Shown: one piece after another, positions 34,800 through 43,205 of the stretch
Layout: each line of letters opens with the position of its first letter
How positions within the stretch are numbered: the stretch's first letter is position 1
Assembly (NCBI GenBank): GCA_051861205.1
Contig: JBHYDC010000009.1
Location: 1 to 64,000 of the forward strand
Reading direction: 5' to 3'
Origin: JBHYDC01 sp051861205
GTDB taxonomy: Bacteria > Pseudomonadota > Alphaproteobacteria > Rhizobiales > Pleomorphomonadaceae
Length of the DNA stretch: 64,000 nt
Translations under genes and position numbers: made by a program
The notes under the pieces: model-generated
What the model was told of the DNA's origin: nothing
What the model saw: the letters and a program-made list of their open reading frames with translations, nothing else
Database searches by the model: none

Positions 34800-35234
34800 A
34801 TGATCCGGATCGGCGGGCCGACGCGAACGATCGGAACGCAAGGCGGCCGCGGGGCGCGCAAGGCGGACGGGACCGGCGCGACCTTCTCTCCGACCTATAA
34901 CAGCGAGCAGCCGGCGCGTGCCGCGACAACGTCGCCGGCGACGGCCACGCCCGGGCTCGACGTGCTTTTGGCGTTGCAGGCGATAGACGGCGATCAACCG
35001 CGCAAGCGCAAGCGGGCGGCCAAGCAGGGTCACGATCTCCTCGACGTGCTCGAAGAAATCAAGATCGGGCTGTTATCGGGCCACCTTTCCGGCGATTCGT
35101 TGGACCGGATTTCAGCGCTGGTCGGCGGGTTGGAGGCGTCCGGCGACGAACGACTCGATGCCCTGGTCGCCGACATTTCTTTGCGCGCGCAGGTGGAAAT
35201 GGCCAAGCTTGGACATTTTGTCGATCAGCCGTGA
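34800..35234 (+). CDS. fliX: Class II flagellar assembly regulator FliX
   Basis: This 144-residue protein has the family N-terminus MIRIGGPTRTIGTQGG and C-terminal helix DISLRAQVEMAKLGHF. In Caulobacter FliX senses basal-body completion and controls FlbD, the sigma-54 activator for hook and flagellin genes. Its presence with sigma-54 sites at flgE, flgI and flgF supports that circuit here. FlbD is not in the window. A CtrA box precedes it. Confidence 0.93.
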   Translation: MIRIGGPTRTIGTQGGRGARKADGTGATFSPTYNSEQPARAATTSPATATPGLDVLLALQAIDGDQPRKRKRAAKQGHDLLDVLEEIKIGLLSGHLSGDSLDRISALVGGLEASGDERLDALVADISLRAQVEMAKLGHFVDQP

Positions 35235-35389
35235 GTGGATGTCCCGTGCGGTGGACGACGACAAACCTTTGACAGCCAGCGTTTTTTGGTCTTTCGCCAC
35301 CGTTGCATGGAAAGCCATCCTTTGCCGTTGTAGCGGTGGTCCGCGATGGATATATTCCGCCCGCGTTCGGGGTAGGGAGAGGACATCGC

Positions 35390-35806
35390 ATGTCGATCGA
35401 TCTGGCTGAAGACTACCGGCCGACCGAGGACGAGCCGTTTATGAACGATCGTCAGCGGGAATATTTCCGGCGGAAGCTTCTCGCCTGGAAGGACGAGATC
35501 CTGCGCGAGAGCAAAGAGACCCTGCAACATCTTCAAGACGAAAACACCAACTTGCCCGATATCGCCGACCGCGCCTCCTCGGAGACCGATCGGGCGATCG
35601 AACTCAGGGCGCGCGACCGGCAGCGCAAGCTGATCTCCAAGATCGACGCCGCGATGAAGCGGATCGAGGACGGCTCTTACGGATATTGTGAGGAAACCGG
35701 TGATCCAATCTCGCTGAAGCGGCTGGATGCGCGGCCGATCGCGACACTGTCCATCGAGGCGCAGGAACGTCACGAGCGGCGCGAGCGGGTTTACCGGGAC
35801 GATTGA
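35390..35806 (+). CDS. dksA: DksA family RNA polymerase-binding protein (single-Cys zinc-finger region)
   Basis: This 138-residue protein has the DksA coiled coil (about 20-85, including ADRASSETDRAIELRARDRQ with the acidic tip Asp residues) and the C-terminal finger GSYGYCEETGDPISLKRLDA then TLSIEAQERHERRER. Only one of the four zinc cysteines of E. coli DksA remains, so the finger is probably zinc-free, as in many alphaproteobacterial homologs. DksA with ppGpp adjusts rRNA and stress promoters. The ATG at 35390 has GGGAGAGGA upstream. A terminator follows. Confidence 0.93.
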   Translation: MSIDLAEDYRPTEDEPFMNDRQREYFRRKLLAWKDEILRESKETLQHLQDENTNLPDIADRASSETDRAIELRARDRQRKLISKIDAAMKRIEDGSYGYCEETGDPISLKRLDARPIATLSIEAQERHERRERVYRDD

Positions 35807-35828
35807 TCGGCACCCGGCTGCAAAGAAT

Positions 35829-35872
35829 TTAAAGGGCGTGCCCGCGAAACGGTGGGCGCGCCTTTTTCTTTT
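35829..35872 (+). terminator. Rho-independent terminator of dksA
   Basis: A stem of about 12 bp (AAAGGGCGTGCCC against GGGCGCGCCTTT, one bulge and one G-U pair) is followed by TTTTTCTTTT. It lies 23 bp after the dksA stop. Confidence 0.85.
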
Positions 35873-35897
35873 GAGAGGACCCGCCGGGTCCGGCCCC

Positions 35898-36041
35898 CGA
35901 TGGCTTGGGGAGCGTGGGATCCGGCCCCGGCGGGGCTTGTCCGGCCATGGACTTGAGGTGATGGCCGGGTGGGCCCGTCGCGGCGACTTGGGGAGCGGCG
36001 CGCGGCGGGCTGGATCCGTCAGTCCGATGGCTTGGGGAGCG
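35898..36041. repeat. Three short direct repeats between dksA and flgH
   Basis: CGATGGCTTGGGGAGCG occurs exactly at 35898-35914 and 36025-36041. A shortened form CGACTTGGGGAGCG lies at 35984-35997. All are in the 312-bp GC-rich region between the convergent dksA and flgH genes, which otherwise shows no gene. Confidence 0.8.
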
Positions 36042-36118
36042 GGGACGGACGGACCATAGGGGTGGGAGGCGGTGCGGCTGATCGTCAAAGCCCGGCCTCC
36101 CGTGTTGGCGTGAAGCTC

Positions 36119-36880
36119 CTAGAACGGCAGCAGGATATCGAGCACTTGCTGGCCGTAGCGGGGTTGCTGGACGTCGGTGATCTGGCCGCGGCCGCCGTAG
36201 GAGATGCGGGCCTCGGCGATCTTTTCGCTCTCGATCGTGTTGTCGCTCGCAATATCCTCCGGGCGCACCACGCCGGCCACGATGAGTTCGCGGATCTCGA
36301 AGTTGACGCGCACTTCCTGGCGGCCTTCGATGACGAGGTTGCCGTTGGGCAGAAGCTGGGTCACCACGGCGGCAACATTGGTGGTCACGTCTTCCTTGCG
36401 GGTGACGGTTCCAGCACCGGCGGCGGACATGTCGGAGGAGTTCTCCACGATGGCATCGGTGCTGGTGCCGTCGGGCAGAAAATCGGTTGCGATGTTGCCG
36501 ATGGCGCCGCCGACGCCGAGGCTGTCGGACCCGCTGCGCGAGCGCTGCGTGGAATTGGCGATGTTGGCTTTGTCGGTGATGCGGACCTTGATGGTCAGGA
36601 TGTCGCCGATATTGCGGGCGCGCTGATCCTTGAAGAAGGTGCGCGAGCCCGACTGCCACAGCGAATTAGGGCTGTAGCTGACGGGCTGGACGGCAGGCAT
36701 AGGCATCTGCACGGGACGGTAACCCGCCATGGCGGTGGGGTTCTCGATGGCCGACAAGGCGGGTGCCTGGCCGACGCCGGCGAGCCGGTCAGCCGCGCCG
36801 CAGGCGGCGAGGGTCAGCGGGGCGAGGAGGAGGGCGGTGGCCCGGAGGACGGAGGAGGTGCGCATGGGCGTATCACTCAC
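36119..36880 (-). CDS. flgH: Flagellar L-ring protein FlgH
   Basis: This 253-residue outer-membrane lipoprotein ring subunit has a lipobox LTLAAC (Cys27) after the N-terminal hydrophobic run. Conserved FlgH segments are SLWQSGSRTFFKDQRARNIG, DILTIKVRITDKANIANST and GNLVIEGRQEVRVNFEIREL. The GTG at 36880 overlaps the flgA stop (GTGA); the ATG at 36865 is an alternative that would shorten the n-region by five residues. It is last gene of flgF-G-A-H. Confidence 0.96.
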   Translation of the reverse strand: MSDTPMRTSSVLRATALLLAPLTLAACGAADRLAGVGQAPALSAIENPTAMAGYRPVQMPMPAVQPVSYSPNSLWQSGSRTFFKDQRARNIGDILTIKVRITDKANIANSTQRSRSGSDSLGVGGAIGNIATDFLPDGTSTDAIVENSSDMSAAGAGTVTRKEDVTTNVAAVVTQLLPNGNLVIEGRQEVRVNFEIRELIVAGVVRPEDIASDNTIESEKIAEARISYGGRGQITDVQQPRYGQQVLDILLPF

Positions 36881-37863
36881 TGCGTGAGAGCGGCGGTCTG
36901 GCCGGCGGGCATGCCCGGTCCGATCCTGACGACGCCGCCGGGAGCCGCGATACCCTGAATGGTGCGGCGGGACTGCTCGTTGAGCACGGAGACAAGATCG
37001 CCGGCCGCGGCATCGCCGAGGGCGCGACCGCGAGCGGTGAGGGCAAGGCCCGGCCGTTCGTAGACGAGCGTGACGATCTCGTTGCGCAGGACGACGCGTG
37101 GCTGTTCCAGGTCGGCGCGGCTGATCGTTTCGCCAACCCGGAGCGGGCGGCGGGCGGCCATGCCGACCATCGCATCTGCGTCGCGGACGACGGAAGCCGG
37201 CAGCCGCCGCTTCTCGAACCGCTGCATTTCAAGGTCGCCCATGCCGAGCACCTGCCGGCGATCAAGCGGGCGGGACATCACGGGCACCTCGACCATTTCC
37301 ATGGCGCGGCCGGTGAATTCCATCGGCCGGGTTTCGGCGCCGACGTCTACCAGGAAGCGGACGGTGAAACGGCCGGATGCCGGCTGCAGGGCGAGCGAGG
37401 CAAGGGTGACCGGCTTCGCGGCCGACGCGTCGGCCTGGATCGCTTCGACGGGAGCGTCGAAGGCAATGTCGAGGGCTTCGGCAGAGGTGGTGAGCCGGTC
37501 GGCGGCGGCGGCGCGAACGAGGTTTGTGATCGCGGTGTCGTCGATCACGGTGGCGACGCGCGAGACGGTGACGACGTTCATGAGCGGCGCACTGGCCTCA
37601 AGGCCGGCGGCTGCTGCTGCGGCGAGCGCCTGATCGGCGGAGAGGACGCCGGGGACGCCGGCATCCGGGGCGCGGAACACGGGCGTGGCGGCAAGGGCGC
37701 CGGCGCCTTCGAAGAGGTCGCCGAGGGTGACGATATCGCCGCTCACCACGACGTCGGTCTTCAAGGTGGCGGCGGCGGCAGGGCGGCCGGCGACAAGGAG
37801 GGCACCGAGTGCGGCGGCGGCGAGGATGCGCAGAAAGAGGGGGCGGTTCATGGCGGCTCTCAT
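36877..37863 (-). CDS. flgA: Flagellar P-ring assembly chaperone FlgA
   Basis: This 328-residue periplasmic protein has a signal peptide (LFLRILAAAALGALLVAGRP). The C-terminal SAF/ChapFlgA domain contains VLGMGDLEMQRFEKRRLPAS and GETISRADLEQPRVVLRNEI. FlgA helps FlgI polymerise into the P ring. The protein is longer than enteric FlgA (~219) because of an N-terminal domain typical of alphaproteobacteria. It overlaps both flgG and flgH by 1-4 bp. Confidence 0.93.
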   Translation of the reverse strand: MRAAMNRPLFLRILAAAALGALLVAGRPAAAATLKTDVVVSGDIVTLGDLFEGAGALAATPVFRAPDAGVPGVLSADQALAAAAAAGLEASAPLMNVVTVSRVATVIDDTAITNLVRAAAADRLTTSAEALDIAFDAPVEAIQADASAAKPVTLASLALQPASGRFTVRFLVDVGAETRPMEFTGRAMEMVEVPVMSRPLDRRQVLGMGDLEMQRFEKRRLPASVVRDADAMVGMAARRPLRVGETISRADLEQPRVVLRNEIVTLVYERPGLALTARGRALGDAAAGDLVSVLNEQSRRTIQGIAAPGGVVRIGPGMPAGQTAALTQ

Positions 37864-38648
37864 CAGCGCAACTGCGAGGTGGATTGGGCCATTTCGTCGG
37901 CGGCGCGGATGATGCGGGAGTTCATCTCGTAAGCGCGCTGGGCGGCGATCAGCGAGGTGAGTTCCGACACCGCTACGACGTTGGCCGACTCCAGATGGTT
38001 CTGAAGCAAGGTACCGTAGCCCTCGTCGCCGGGGTTGCCGACCTGAGCGGGGCCGCTGGACGCCGTTTCGAGGAAGAGGTTGTCGCCCATGCCTTGCAGG
38101 CCCGCCTTGTTGACGAAGCGGGCGAGCTGGATCTGACCGAGCACCGACGGCGTGGTGGCGTTACCGACGGTTGCCTGCACGACACCGGTTTGGCTGATCG
38201 TGAGGTTTTTGGAGTTGCCGGGAATGGTGATGGCGGGGCTGAGGGGGTTGCCGTCCTGCGTCACCAGGGTTCCGTTGGCGTCGATTTCGAGCGAGCCGTC
38301 GCGGGTGTAGCCGGTGCGGCCGTCGGGCAGCGAGACTTGGAAATAGCCCTCCTGACGCACGGCCAGATCGGTTTCCTTGTCCGTGCGATCGACGTCGCCC
38401 TGGCTCATGATGCGCGGGGTGGCGACGACGCGCACGCCCGACCCGATTTCGACACCGGAGGGCACCATGTTGCCGGCTTCGGAAGTTTGCGAGCCTTGGA
38501 GACGCAGGGTCTGGTAGAACAAATCCTGGAAATCGGCGCGCTGGCGCTTGTAGCCGGTGGTGCGCATGTTGGCGATGTTGTTGGAGATGACGTTGACGTT
38601 CATCTCCTGGGCCATCATGCCGGTGGCGGCGATGTTCAGAGCTTTCAT
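37863..38648 (-). CDS. flgG: Flagellar distal rod protein FlgG
   Basis: This 261-residue rod protein has the canonical MKALNIAATGMMAQEMNVNV then ISNNIANMRTTGYKRQRADF start and the ESANVVAVSELTSLIAAQRA C-terminal helix. Length equals the E. coli protein. It is 17 bp after flgF. Confidence 0.97.
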   Translation of the reverse strand: MKALNIAATGMMAQEMNVNVISNNIANMRTTGYKRQRADFQDLFYQTLRLQGSQTSEAGNMVPSGVEIGSGVRVVATPRIMSQGDVDRTDKETDLAVRQEGYFQVSLPDGRTGYTRDGSLEIDANGTLVTQDGNPLSPAITIPGNSKNLTISQTGVVQATVGNATTPSVLGQIQLARFVNKAGLQGMGDNLFLETASSGPAQVGNPGDEGYGTLLQNHLESANVVAVSELTSLIAAQRAYEMNSRIIRAADEMAQSTSQLR

Positions 38649-38665
38649 GGGTCTATTGTCTCCGG

Positions 38666-39406
38666 TCAGCCCTGAACCGACGACAGGCGATCAATCGCCC
38701 GGCCGCGCAGTTCATCTTGTTTCTTGACGACGTCGGCGATCTGGTCGTAGGCCCGCGAGACCGCGATGAGCTGGGTCATCTCGGTGACGCCGGATACGTT
38801 GGAGCGCTCCAGCGAACCCTGCATCAGCTTGACCGAAGTGGCGGCGAGGGCCGGTGCGTCGCTGCGAAAGAGGTTCGCGCCCTCCTTCACCAAGGATTCG
38901 GGGTCGTCGAAGGTGGCGATCCGCAGGCGGCCCTTGACGCCCGCGCTGGATGAGACGGTGCCGTCGGGGCCGATCAGGATACCGCTTTCGTTCGGGCCGA
39001 AGGTGATCGGTCCGCCGTCGCCCATCACAGGCGCGCCGTCCGGCGTCACGAGCTGGCCGGATGCGTCGACCTGGAAGCCGCCGGCGCGGGTGTAGCGCTC
39101 GCCGGCTGCGGTTTGTATGACGAAGAAGCCATCGCCGCCGATCGCCACGTCGAGGGGTGCGCCGGTCCGCTCGATCGAGCCTTCCTGGAAATCGGTGCGC
39201 GTGGCGAGTTCGGCGACGAAGGAGCTTGCCCGGTCGCGGCGCGGAAACAGATTCTCCCGCGCCTTGGGCATGAACGCTTCCTGGAAGTTGAGCGCCTGCC
39301 GCTTGAACCCATCCGTGTTCATGTTCGCGACGTTGTCGGCGATCACTTCAAGCTTGCGCTGAAGGACGATCTGCCGCGACAGCGCCACCAGAGACGTATT
39401 CTCCAT
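38666..39406 (-). CDS. flgF: Flagellar proximal rod protein FlgF
   Basis: This 246-residue rod protein starts MENTSLVALSRQIVLQRKLE-VIADNVANMNTDGFKRQ and ends with ERSNVSGVTEMTQLIAVSRA. It heads the flgFGAH operon, with a sigma-54 element about 70 bp upstream. Confidence 0.96.
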   Translation of the reverse strand: MENTSLVALSRQIVLQRKLEVIADNVANMNTDGFKRQALNFQEAFMPKARENLFPRRDRASSFVAELATRTDFQEGSIERTGAPLDVAIGGDGFFVIQTAAGERYTRAGGFQVDASGQLVTPDGAPVMGDGGPITFGPNESGILIGPDGTVSSSAGVKGRLRIATFDDPESLVKEGANLFRSDAPALAATSVKLMQGSLERSNVSGVTEMTQLIAVSRAYDQIADVVKKQDELRGRAIDRLSSVQG

Positions 39407-39476
39407 GACGGTTCCCCAAGTCCTGCCCAGACTGCACTGACGCTCCCCAGCGGCGCATGTCGGACGGTCTTTACTG

Positions 39477-39491
39477 GCATGAGGCGTGCCA
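39477..39491 (-). promoter_or_regulatory. Sigma-54 promoter of flgF operon
   Basis: Minus strand 39491 to 39477: TGGCACGCCTCATGC. GG and GC are ten bases apart and TGGCACG is perfect; ATGC replaces TTGC. The same stretch also reads as a weaker GG-N10-GC on the plus strand toward fliL. Confidence 0.75.
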
Positions 39492-39598
39492 ACCGGTGAA
39501 AACCCCGGAGATCCGGGATTTATAAGGACTTAGTGCGAATCGCGAACATGGTGTTTAATGCCGATGGGCAGGGTTGCCCGGCAGTTTCTGCCGAGCGG

Positions 39599-39628
39599 TT
39601 AACGGTTTATCAACGAAATCTTAACCAT
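39599..39628 (+). promoter_or_regulatory. CtrA-like sites upstream of fliL
   Basis: TTAA-N7-TCAAC at 39599-39614 (one mismatch) is followed by a perfect TTAACCAT half-site at 39621-39628. They lie 77-106 bp upstream of fliL. fliLM is a CtrA-controlled class II operon in Caulobacter. Confidence 0.55.
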
Positions 39629-39704
39629 TGAGGCCTCACCCTCCGGTCGAGGGTGATGGTTGTGAATCACTGCGGAATTCTGCGGGCGAGGTCGCGCTGA
39701 GACG

Positions 39705-40223
39705 ATGGCGAAGAAGCCGAAAAAGGAAGACGGGGCGGCCGAGGGCGGTGAAGCAGCCGCTGGCGGTGGCCGGTTTTCCAAGAAGATGATGATGATGGCC
39801 GGCGGTGGCGCGGCGGTGTTGCTGCTGCTGGTCGGCGGCGGCGTGTTCATGCTTGGCGGCGGGTCGGCCGAACCGGTTGCCGAGCCCGTGACCGCGACGT
39901 CGCAGGATACCGAGCCGACAGCCTTCTATTACGATCTGCCGGTGATGATCTTGAACCTGTCGTCGACGGAAAACCGGGCTGCCTATGTGAAGCTGGCGGT
40001 GGCCTTGGAAGTGTCGGACCAGAAGATGTTGCAGGTGATCGAGCCGAACATGCCGCGCATTCTGGACGCCTTCCAGACCTATATGCGCGAACTTCGCACG
40101 TCGGATCTGCAAGGGTCCGCCGGGCTTTACCGCCTGAAGGAAGAACTGCAACGGCGCATCAACATCGCGGTTTATCCCGCGCGGGTGGATGACGTGCTCT
40201 TCAAGAACGTGATCGTCCAGTAG
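39705..40223 (+). CDS. fliL: Flagellar basal body-associated protein FliL
   Basis: This 172-residue protein has a Lys-rich cytoplasmic N-terminus, one transmembrane helix (about 28-48, MMMMAGGGAAVLLLLVGGGV) and a periplasmic FliL domain (YYDLPVMILNLSSTENRAAY, VKLAVALEVSD, LYRLKEELQRRINIAV). FliL surrounds the stator and supports torque. It is first gene of the fliL-fliM-DUF6468-motE-like run. Confidence 0.95.
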   Translation: MAKKPKKEDGAAEGGEAAAGGGRFSKKMMMMAGGGAAVLLLLVGGGVFMLGGGSAEPVAEPVTATSQDTEPTAFYYDLPVMILNLSSTENRAAYVKLAVALEVSDQKMLQVIEPNMPRILDAFQTYMRELRTSDLQGSAGLYRLKEELQRRINIAVYPARVDDVLFKNVIVQ

Positions 40224-40246
40224 CGCGGGCGGCGGCCGGGGGGCTC

Positions 40247-41470
40247 ATGGCAGACGAAACCGAAGAAGATATCTCCGCCGATTGGGGTGCCGCGCTCGCC
40301 GAGCAAAAAGGCGAAGCAGAAGAGGGCATGGACGATCTGGCCGCCGAATGGGGCGCGGCGTTGGAGGAGCAGGGTGTCGAGAACGGCGACGCCGTAGCCG
40401 CGCAATGGGCGGCGATGATCGACGAGGGCGATACCGACCTCGATAATTCGCAGCGCGGCGCGGACCGCGTTCTCAACCAGGAGGAAATTGATAACCTCCT
40501 CGGTTTCAACCTGGACGATCATATCTCCAGCGATCAGTCGGGCATCCGCTCGCTGGTGAACTCGGCGCTCGTGTCTTATGAGCGCTTGCCGATGCTGGAC
40601 ATCGTGTTCGACCGCTTGGTGCGCGAGACCACGACGTCGCTTCGCAACTTCACGTCGGACAACGTGGAAGTATCGCTGGATTCGATCTCTTCGGTCCGCT
40701 TCGGCGACTATCTGAATTCAATTCCGCTGCCGGCGATTCTGGCGGTGTTCAAGGCGGAACAATGGGACAACTATGGGCTGGTGACGGTCGATTCTTCGCT
40801 GATCTACTCGATCATCGACGTGCTGCTCGGCGGCGGGCGCGGAACGGCGGCGATCCGCGTCGAAGGTCGGCCCTATACGACCATTGAAATGAACCTCGTG
40901 CGGCGGATGATCGAAATTCTGCTCGCGGACGCCGAAAAGGCTTTCGCGCCGCTGACGCAGATCAACTTCACGCTGGAGCGGCTTGAGACGAACCCGCGTT
41001 TCGCGCCGATCTCGCGGCCGGCCAACGCCTGCGTGCTCGTGCAGTTCCGCGTGGATATGGAAGACCGGGGCGGCAAGGTGGAGATGCTGCTGCCCTATTC
41101 GACGATCGAGCCGATCCGGCATCTGCTTTTGCAGATGATCATGGGCGAGAAGTTCGGGCGCGACAATATTTGGGAAACGCACCTTGCCACTGAGATTTTC
41201 CAGGCGGAAGTCGAAGTGGATGCGGTGATGTGTGAAGAAGAGCTTCCACTTTCCATGGTTCTCGACCTGGCGGTTGGGCAAACGCTTGTGTTCAACGTCG
41301 GGCCGGAACACGCCGTCGCGCTGAAGTGCGGCGACATTCATCTCACGTCTGGGAAGATCGGGCGGCTCGGCGAGCGCGTGTCGGTCAAGGTCAACCGCAA
41401 TCTCAGGCGCCCACGCATGACTCTGGCCGCTTTCGAGCGCGCCGTTCAGACGGAACTGGAGAAGACATGA
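40247..41470 (+). CDS. fliM: Flagellar motor switch protein FliM
   Basis: This 407-residue C-ring protein has the central domain with LPMLDIVFDRLVRETTTSLR, the GGxG-like VDVLLGGGRGT, and the C-terminal SpoA domain (LPLSMVLDLAVGQTLVFNVG). The CheY-binding motif LNQEEIDNLLGF is at about residue 74-85 instead of the extreme N-terminus. It is preceded by three repeats of a W-A-A motif (ADWGAALAEQ, AEWGAALEEQ, AQWAAMIDEG). The stop overlaps the next gene. Confidence 0.96.
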   Translation: MADETEEDISADWGAALAEQKGEAEEGMDDLAAEWGAALEEQGVENGDAVAAQWAAMIDEGDTDLDNSQRGADRVLNQEEIDNLLGFNLDDHISSDQSGIRSLVNSALVSYERLPMLDIVFDRLVRETTTSLRNFTSDNVEVSLDSISSVRFGDYLNSIPLPAILAVFKAEQWDNYGLVTVDSSLIYSIIDVLLGGGRGTAAIRVEGRPYTTIEMNLVRRMIEILLADAEKAFAPLTQINFTLERLETNPRFAPISRPANACVLVQFRVDMEDRGGKVEMLLPYSTIEPIRHLLLQMIMGEKFGRDNIWETHLATEIFQAEVEVDAVMCEEELPLSMVLDLAVGQTLVFNVGPEHAVALKCGDIHLTSGKIGRLGERVSVKVNRNLRRPRMTLAAFERAVQTELEKT

Positions 41471-41937
41471 TGAGCAGTTTCAATCTGGGAATGGCGATCG
41501 AGGTGGTGGTTGCGTTTCTGCTGGTCCTTACGATTTTCTATTGCGTCGTGCTCAACAAGCGCCTCACGCGGCTGCGGGCCGACGAGGAGATTTTGAGGGC
41601 GACGATTTCCGAACTGATCACCGCAACCGAAATCGCCGAGCGGGCCATCATGGGCCTGAAGGCGGCAGCGGCCGACTGCGAGACGACGCTTGGCGGGCGT
41701 ATGAAGGCGGCCGAAGCGCTGATCGGCGATCTCGACCGCAGGCTCGACGGGGGGAGCGATATCGTGAAGCGCCTTGGCGCGATCATCGGAGCGGCGATGC
41801 CCGGAGCATCTCCCGCGCATGCCGTGCCGGTCGAGCCGGTTCGGGAATCGCCCTCACGGGCCTTGCAGGTAGCTGCCGATGCTGCCGCCGAGCGCATGAA
41901 AGCCTATCGCCGGGGCCGCCGTGAGGAGGCCGCGTGA
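41467..41937 (+). CDS. DUF6468-type flagellar-operon membrane protein
   Basis: This 156-residue protein has one N-terminal transmembrane helix (about 8-30, MAIEVVVAFLLVLTIFYCVV) and a helical cytoplasmic part (LNKRLTRLRADEEILRATIS, ELITATEIAERAIMGLK). It matches small alphaproteobacterial proteins always found between fliM and motE. Function is unknown; position suggests a switch or stator accessory. ATGA overlap with fliM and GTGA overlap with the next gene show translational coupling. Confidence 0.75.
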   Translation: MMSSFNLGMAIEVVVAFLLVLTIFYCVVLNKRLTRLRADEEILRATISELITATEIAERAIMGLKAAAADCETTLGGRMKAAEALIGDLDRRLDGGSDIVKRLGAIIGAAMPGASPAHAVPVEPVRESPSRALQVAADAAAERMKAYRRGRREEAA

Positions 41938-43034
41938 CACGGTTCCGGCTTCTGCCCATCGTTCTCTTCGCGACATGCGCGCTGCTCGCCCTTAAGGTCC
42001 TCGGCCTTATGACGGGGGCCGGATCTTTCGCGCTGGGGCCGGTGCAGGCGGTGGCGGCCGGAGGCGGAGGAGGTGGGCACGCGGCCAAGGAGCCGCCTTC
42101 GGTGGCCGAGCCCAGCATCGAAGATCCGATGATCATCGAGTCGCCCCTCGATCTGGCAAAAGAAGCCGAGGAATTCGCCAAGAAGCAGGAAGAACAGGGC
42201 GGACATGGCGCCGCTGCGGGCGGACATGGCGCGCCCGCCGAGGGGGGACACGGGGCGGAAGCCGAGGGTGGGCATGGTGCGCCCGCCGAGGGAGGGCATG
42301 GGGCTGATGCGGCAGGGGGCGGTCATGCAGCTCCGGCCGATGGAGCGCATGCGGATCCGGCGGCAGGCGATCATGCGGCAGCGCCCGATGCCGGCCATGG
42401 CGCGCCCGCCGCAGATGGCCATGGTGCGCCGGCCGCAGATGGACATGGCGCACCGGCGGCGGATGGTCATGGGGGGGGCGGCGCGGGCAGTAAGCTCTAT
42501 ACTGACCGGCCGGAAGAGTATCAGCCGCCCGGCTCCGATTCCGAGGACGCTGTGCTGATGAGCCTCACGAAACGGCGCGAGGAACTGGATCAGCGCGATC
42601 AGGACATACAGCTTCGAATGAAGCTGCTCGAAGCAACGGAAGGCCGGCTGCAAAAGCGTCTGGACGAGCTGAAATCCATCGAGAGCCAGCTTGGGGGCAC
42701 GGGCGAAGATGGCGCTCCCACGGCGAGCGGCCAAATGAAGACGCTTGCCGGGATGTATGAAATCATGAAGCCGAAAGCGGCGGCGGAGGTATTCGCCCAG
42801 CTTGAGGCGGACGTCATGGTGGAAATTGCCCGCCAGATGGACCCCCGCAAGCTTTCGACCGTGATGTCCGTGATGGACCCGCAGACCGCGAGCAAGCTGA
42901 CCATGGGGCTTGCCGGCGAGACGCGGCCGCGCGAGGTCTTGGTGCGCACGGAGATGATGCCGGACGTGAGCATGCCCGCTGCGGGCGCGCCGGAAGAGCT
43001 GCCGAAGATCATGCCGGCGGCGCCCGTTCAGTGA
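41934..43034 (+). CDS. MotE-like stator chaperone with His-rich repeat insert
   Basis: This 366-residue protein has an N-terminal signal-anchor (LLPIVLFATCALLALKVLGL), a low-complexity Gly/His/Ala/Pro region (89-181), a coiled coil (about 200-255, LTKRREELDQRDQDIQLRMK) and the MgtE-N-like domain (MKTLAGMYEIMKPKAAAEVF-AQLEADVMVEIARQMDPRKL). In rhizobia MotE is a periplasmic chaperone that stabilises MotC. The coiled coil plus MgtE-N layout fits; the His tract is an addition. The GTG at 41934 overlaps the preceding stop. Confidence 0.85.
   Translation: MTRFRLLPIVLFATCALLALKVLGLMTGAGSFALGPVQAVAAGGGGGGHAAKEPPSVAEPSIEDPMIIESPLDLAKEAEEFAKKQEEQGGHGAAAGGHGAPAEGGHGAEAEGGHGAPAEGGHGADAAGGGHAAPADGAHADPAAGDHAAAPDAGHGAPAADGHGAPAADGHGAPAADGHGGGGAGSKLYTDRPEEYQPPGSDSEDAVLMSLTKRREELDQRDQDIQLRMKLLEATEGRLQKRLDELKSIESQLGGTGEDGAPTASGQMKTLAGMYEIMKPKAAAEVFAQLEADVMVEIARQMDPRKLSTVMSVMDPQTASKLTMGLAGETRPREVLVRTEMMPDVSMPAAGAPEELPKIMPAAPVQ
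42198..42476 (+). repeat. Coding 24-bp repeat array (GHGAPA units) in the motE-like gene
   Basis: Residues 89-181 hold 12 histidines at spacings 7, 8, 8, 8, 9, 8, 8, 8, 8, 8, 8. The best conserved units are GHGAPAAD and GHGAPAEG. Adjacent DNA copies are nearly identical at the 3' end, so slippage is likely to change copy number. Confidence 0.9.
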
Positions 43035-43205
43035 ATTCAAGACTGCCGGTTTGCGGTGTTTAGGCGGCTTGGTTGCTGTGATTTCCGCGTCGGGCGGTCA
43101 AGTGGGAATGCGGCTTGGACCGTCAAACTGTTCGGTTATGTGTAACGGCACATTAAGCGCGGCGCTCTAAGGTCCAGGGAGTTGATTTACTTCCAAGGAC
43201 TTCAA

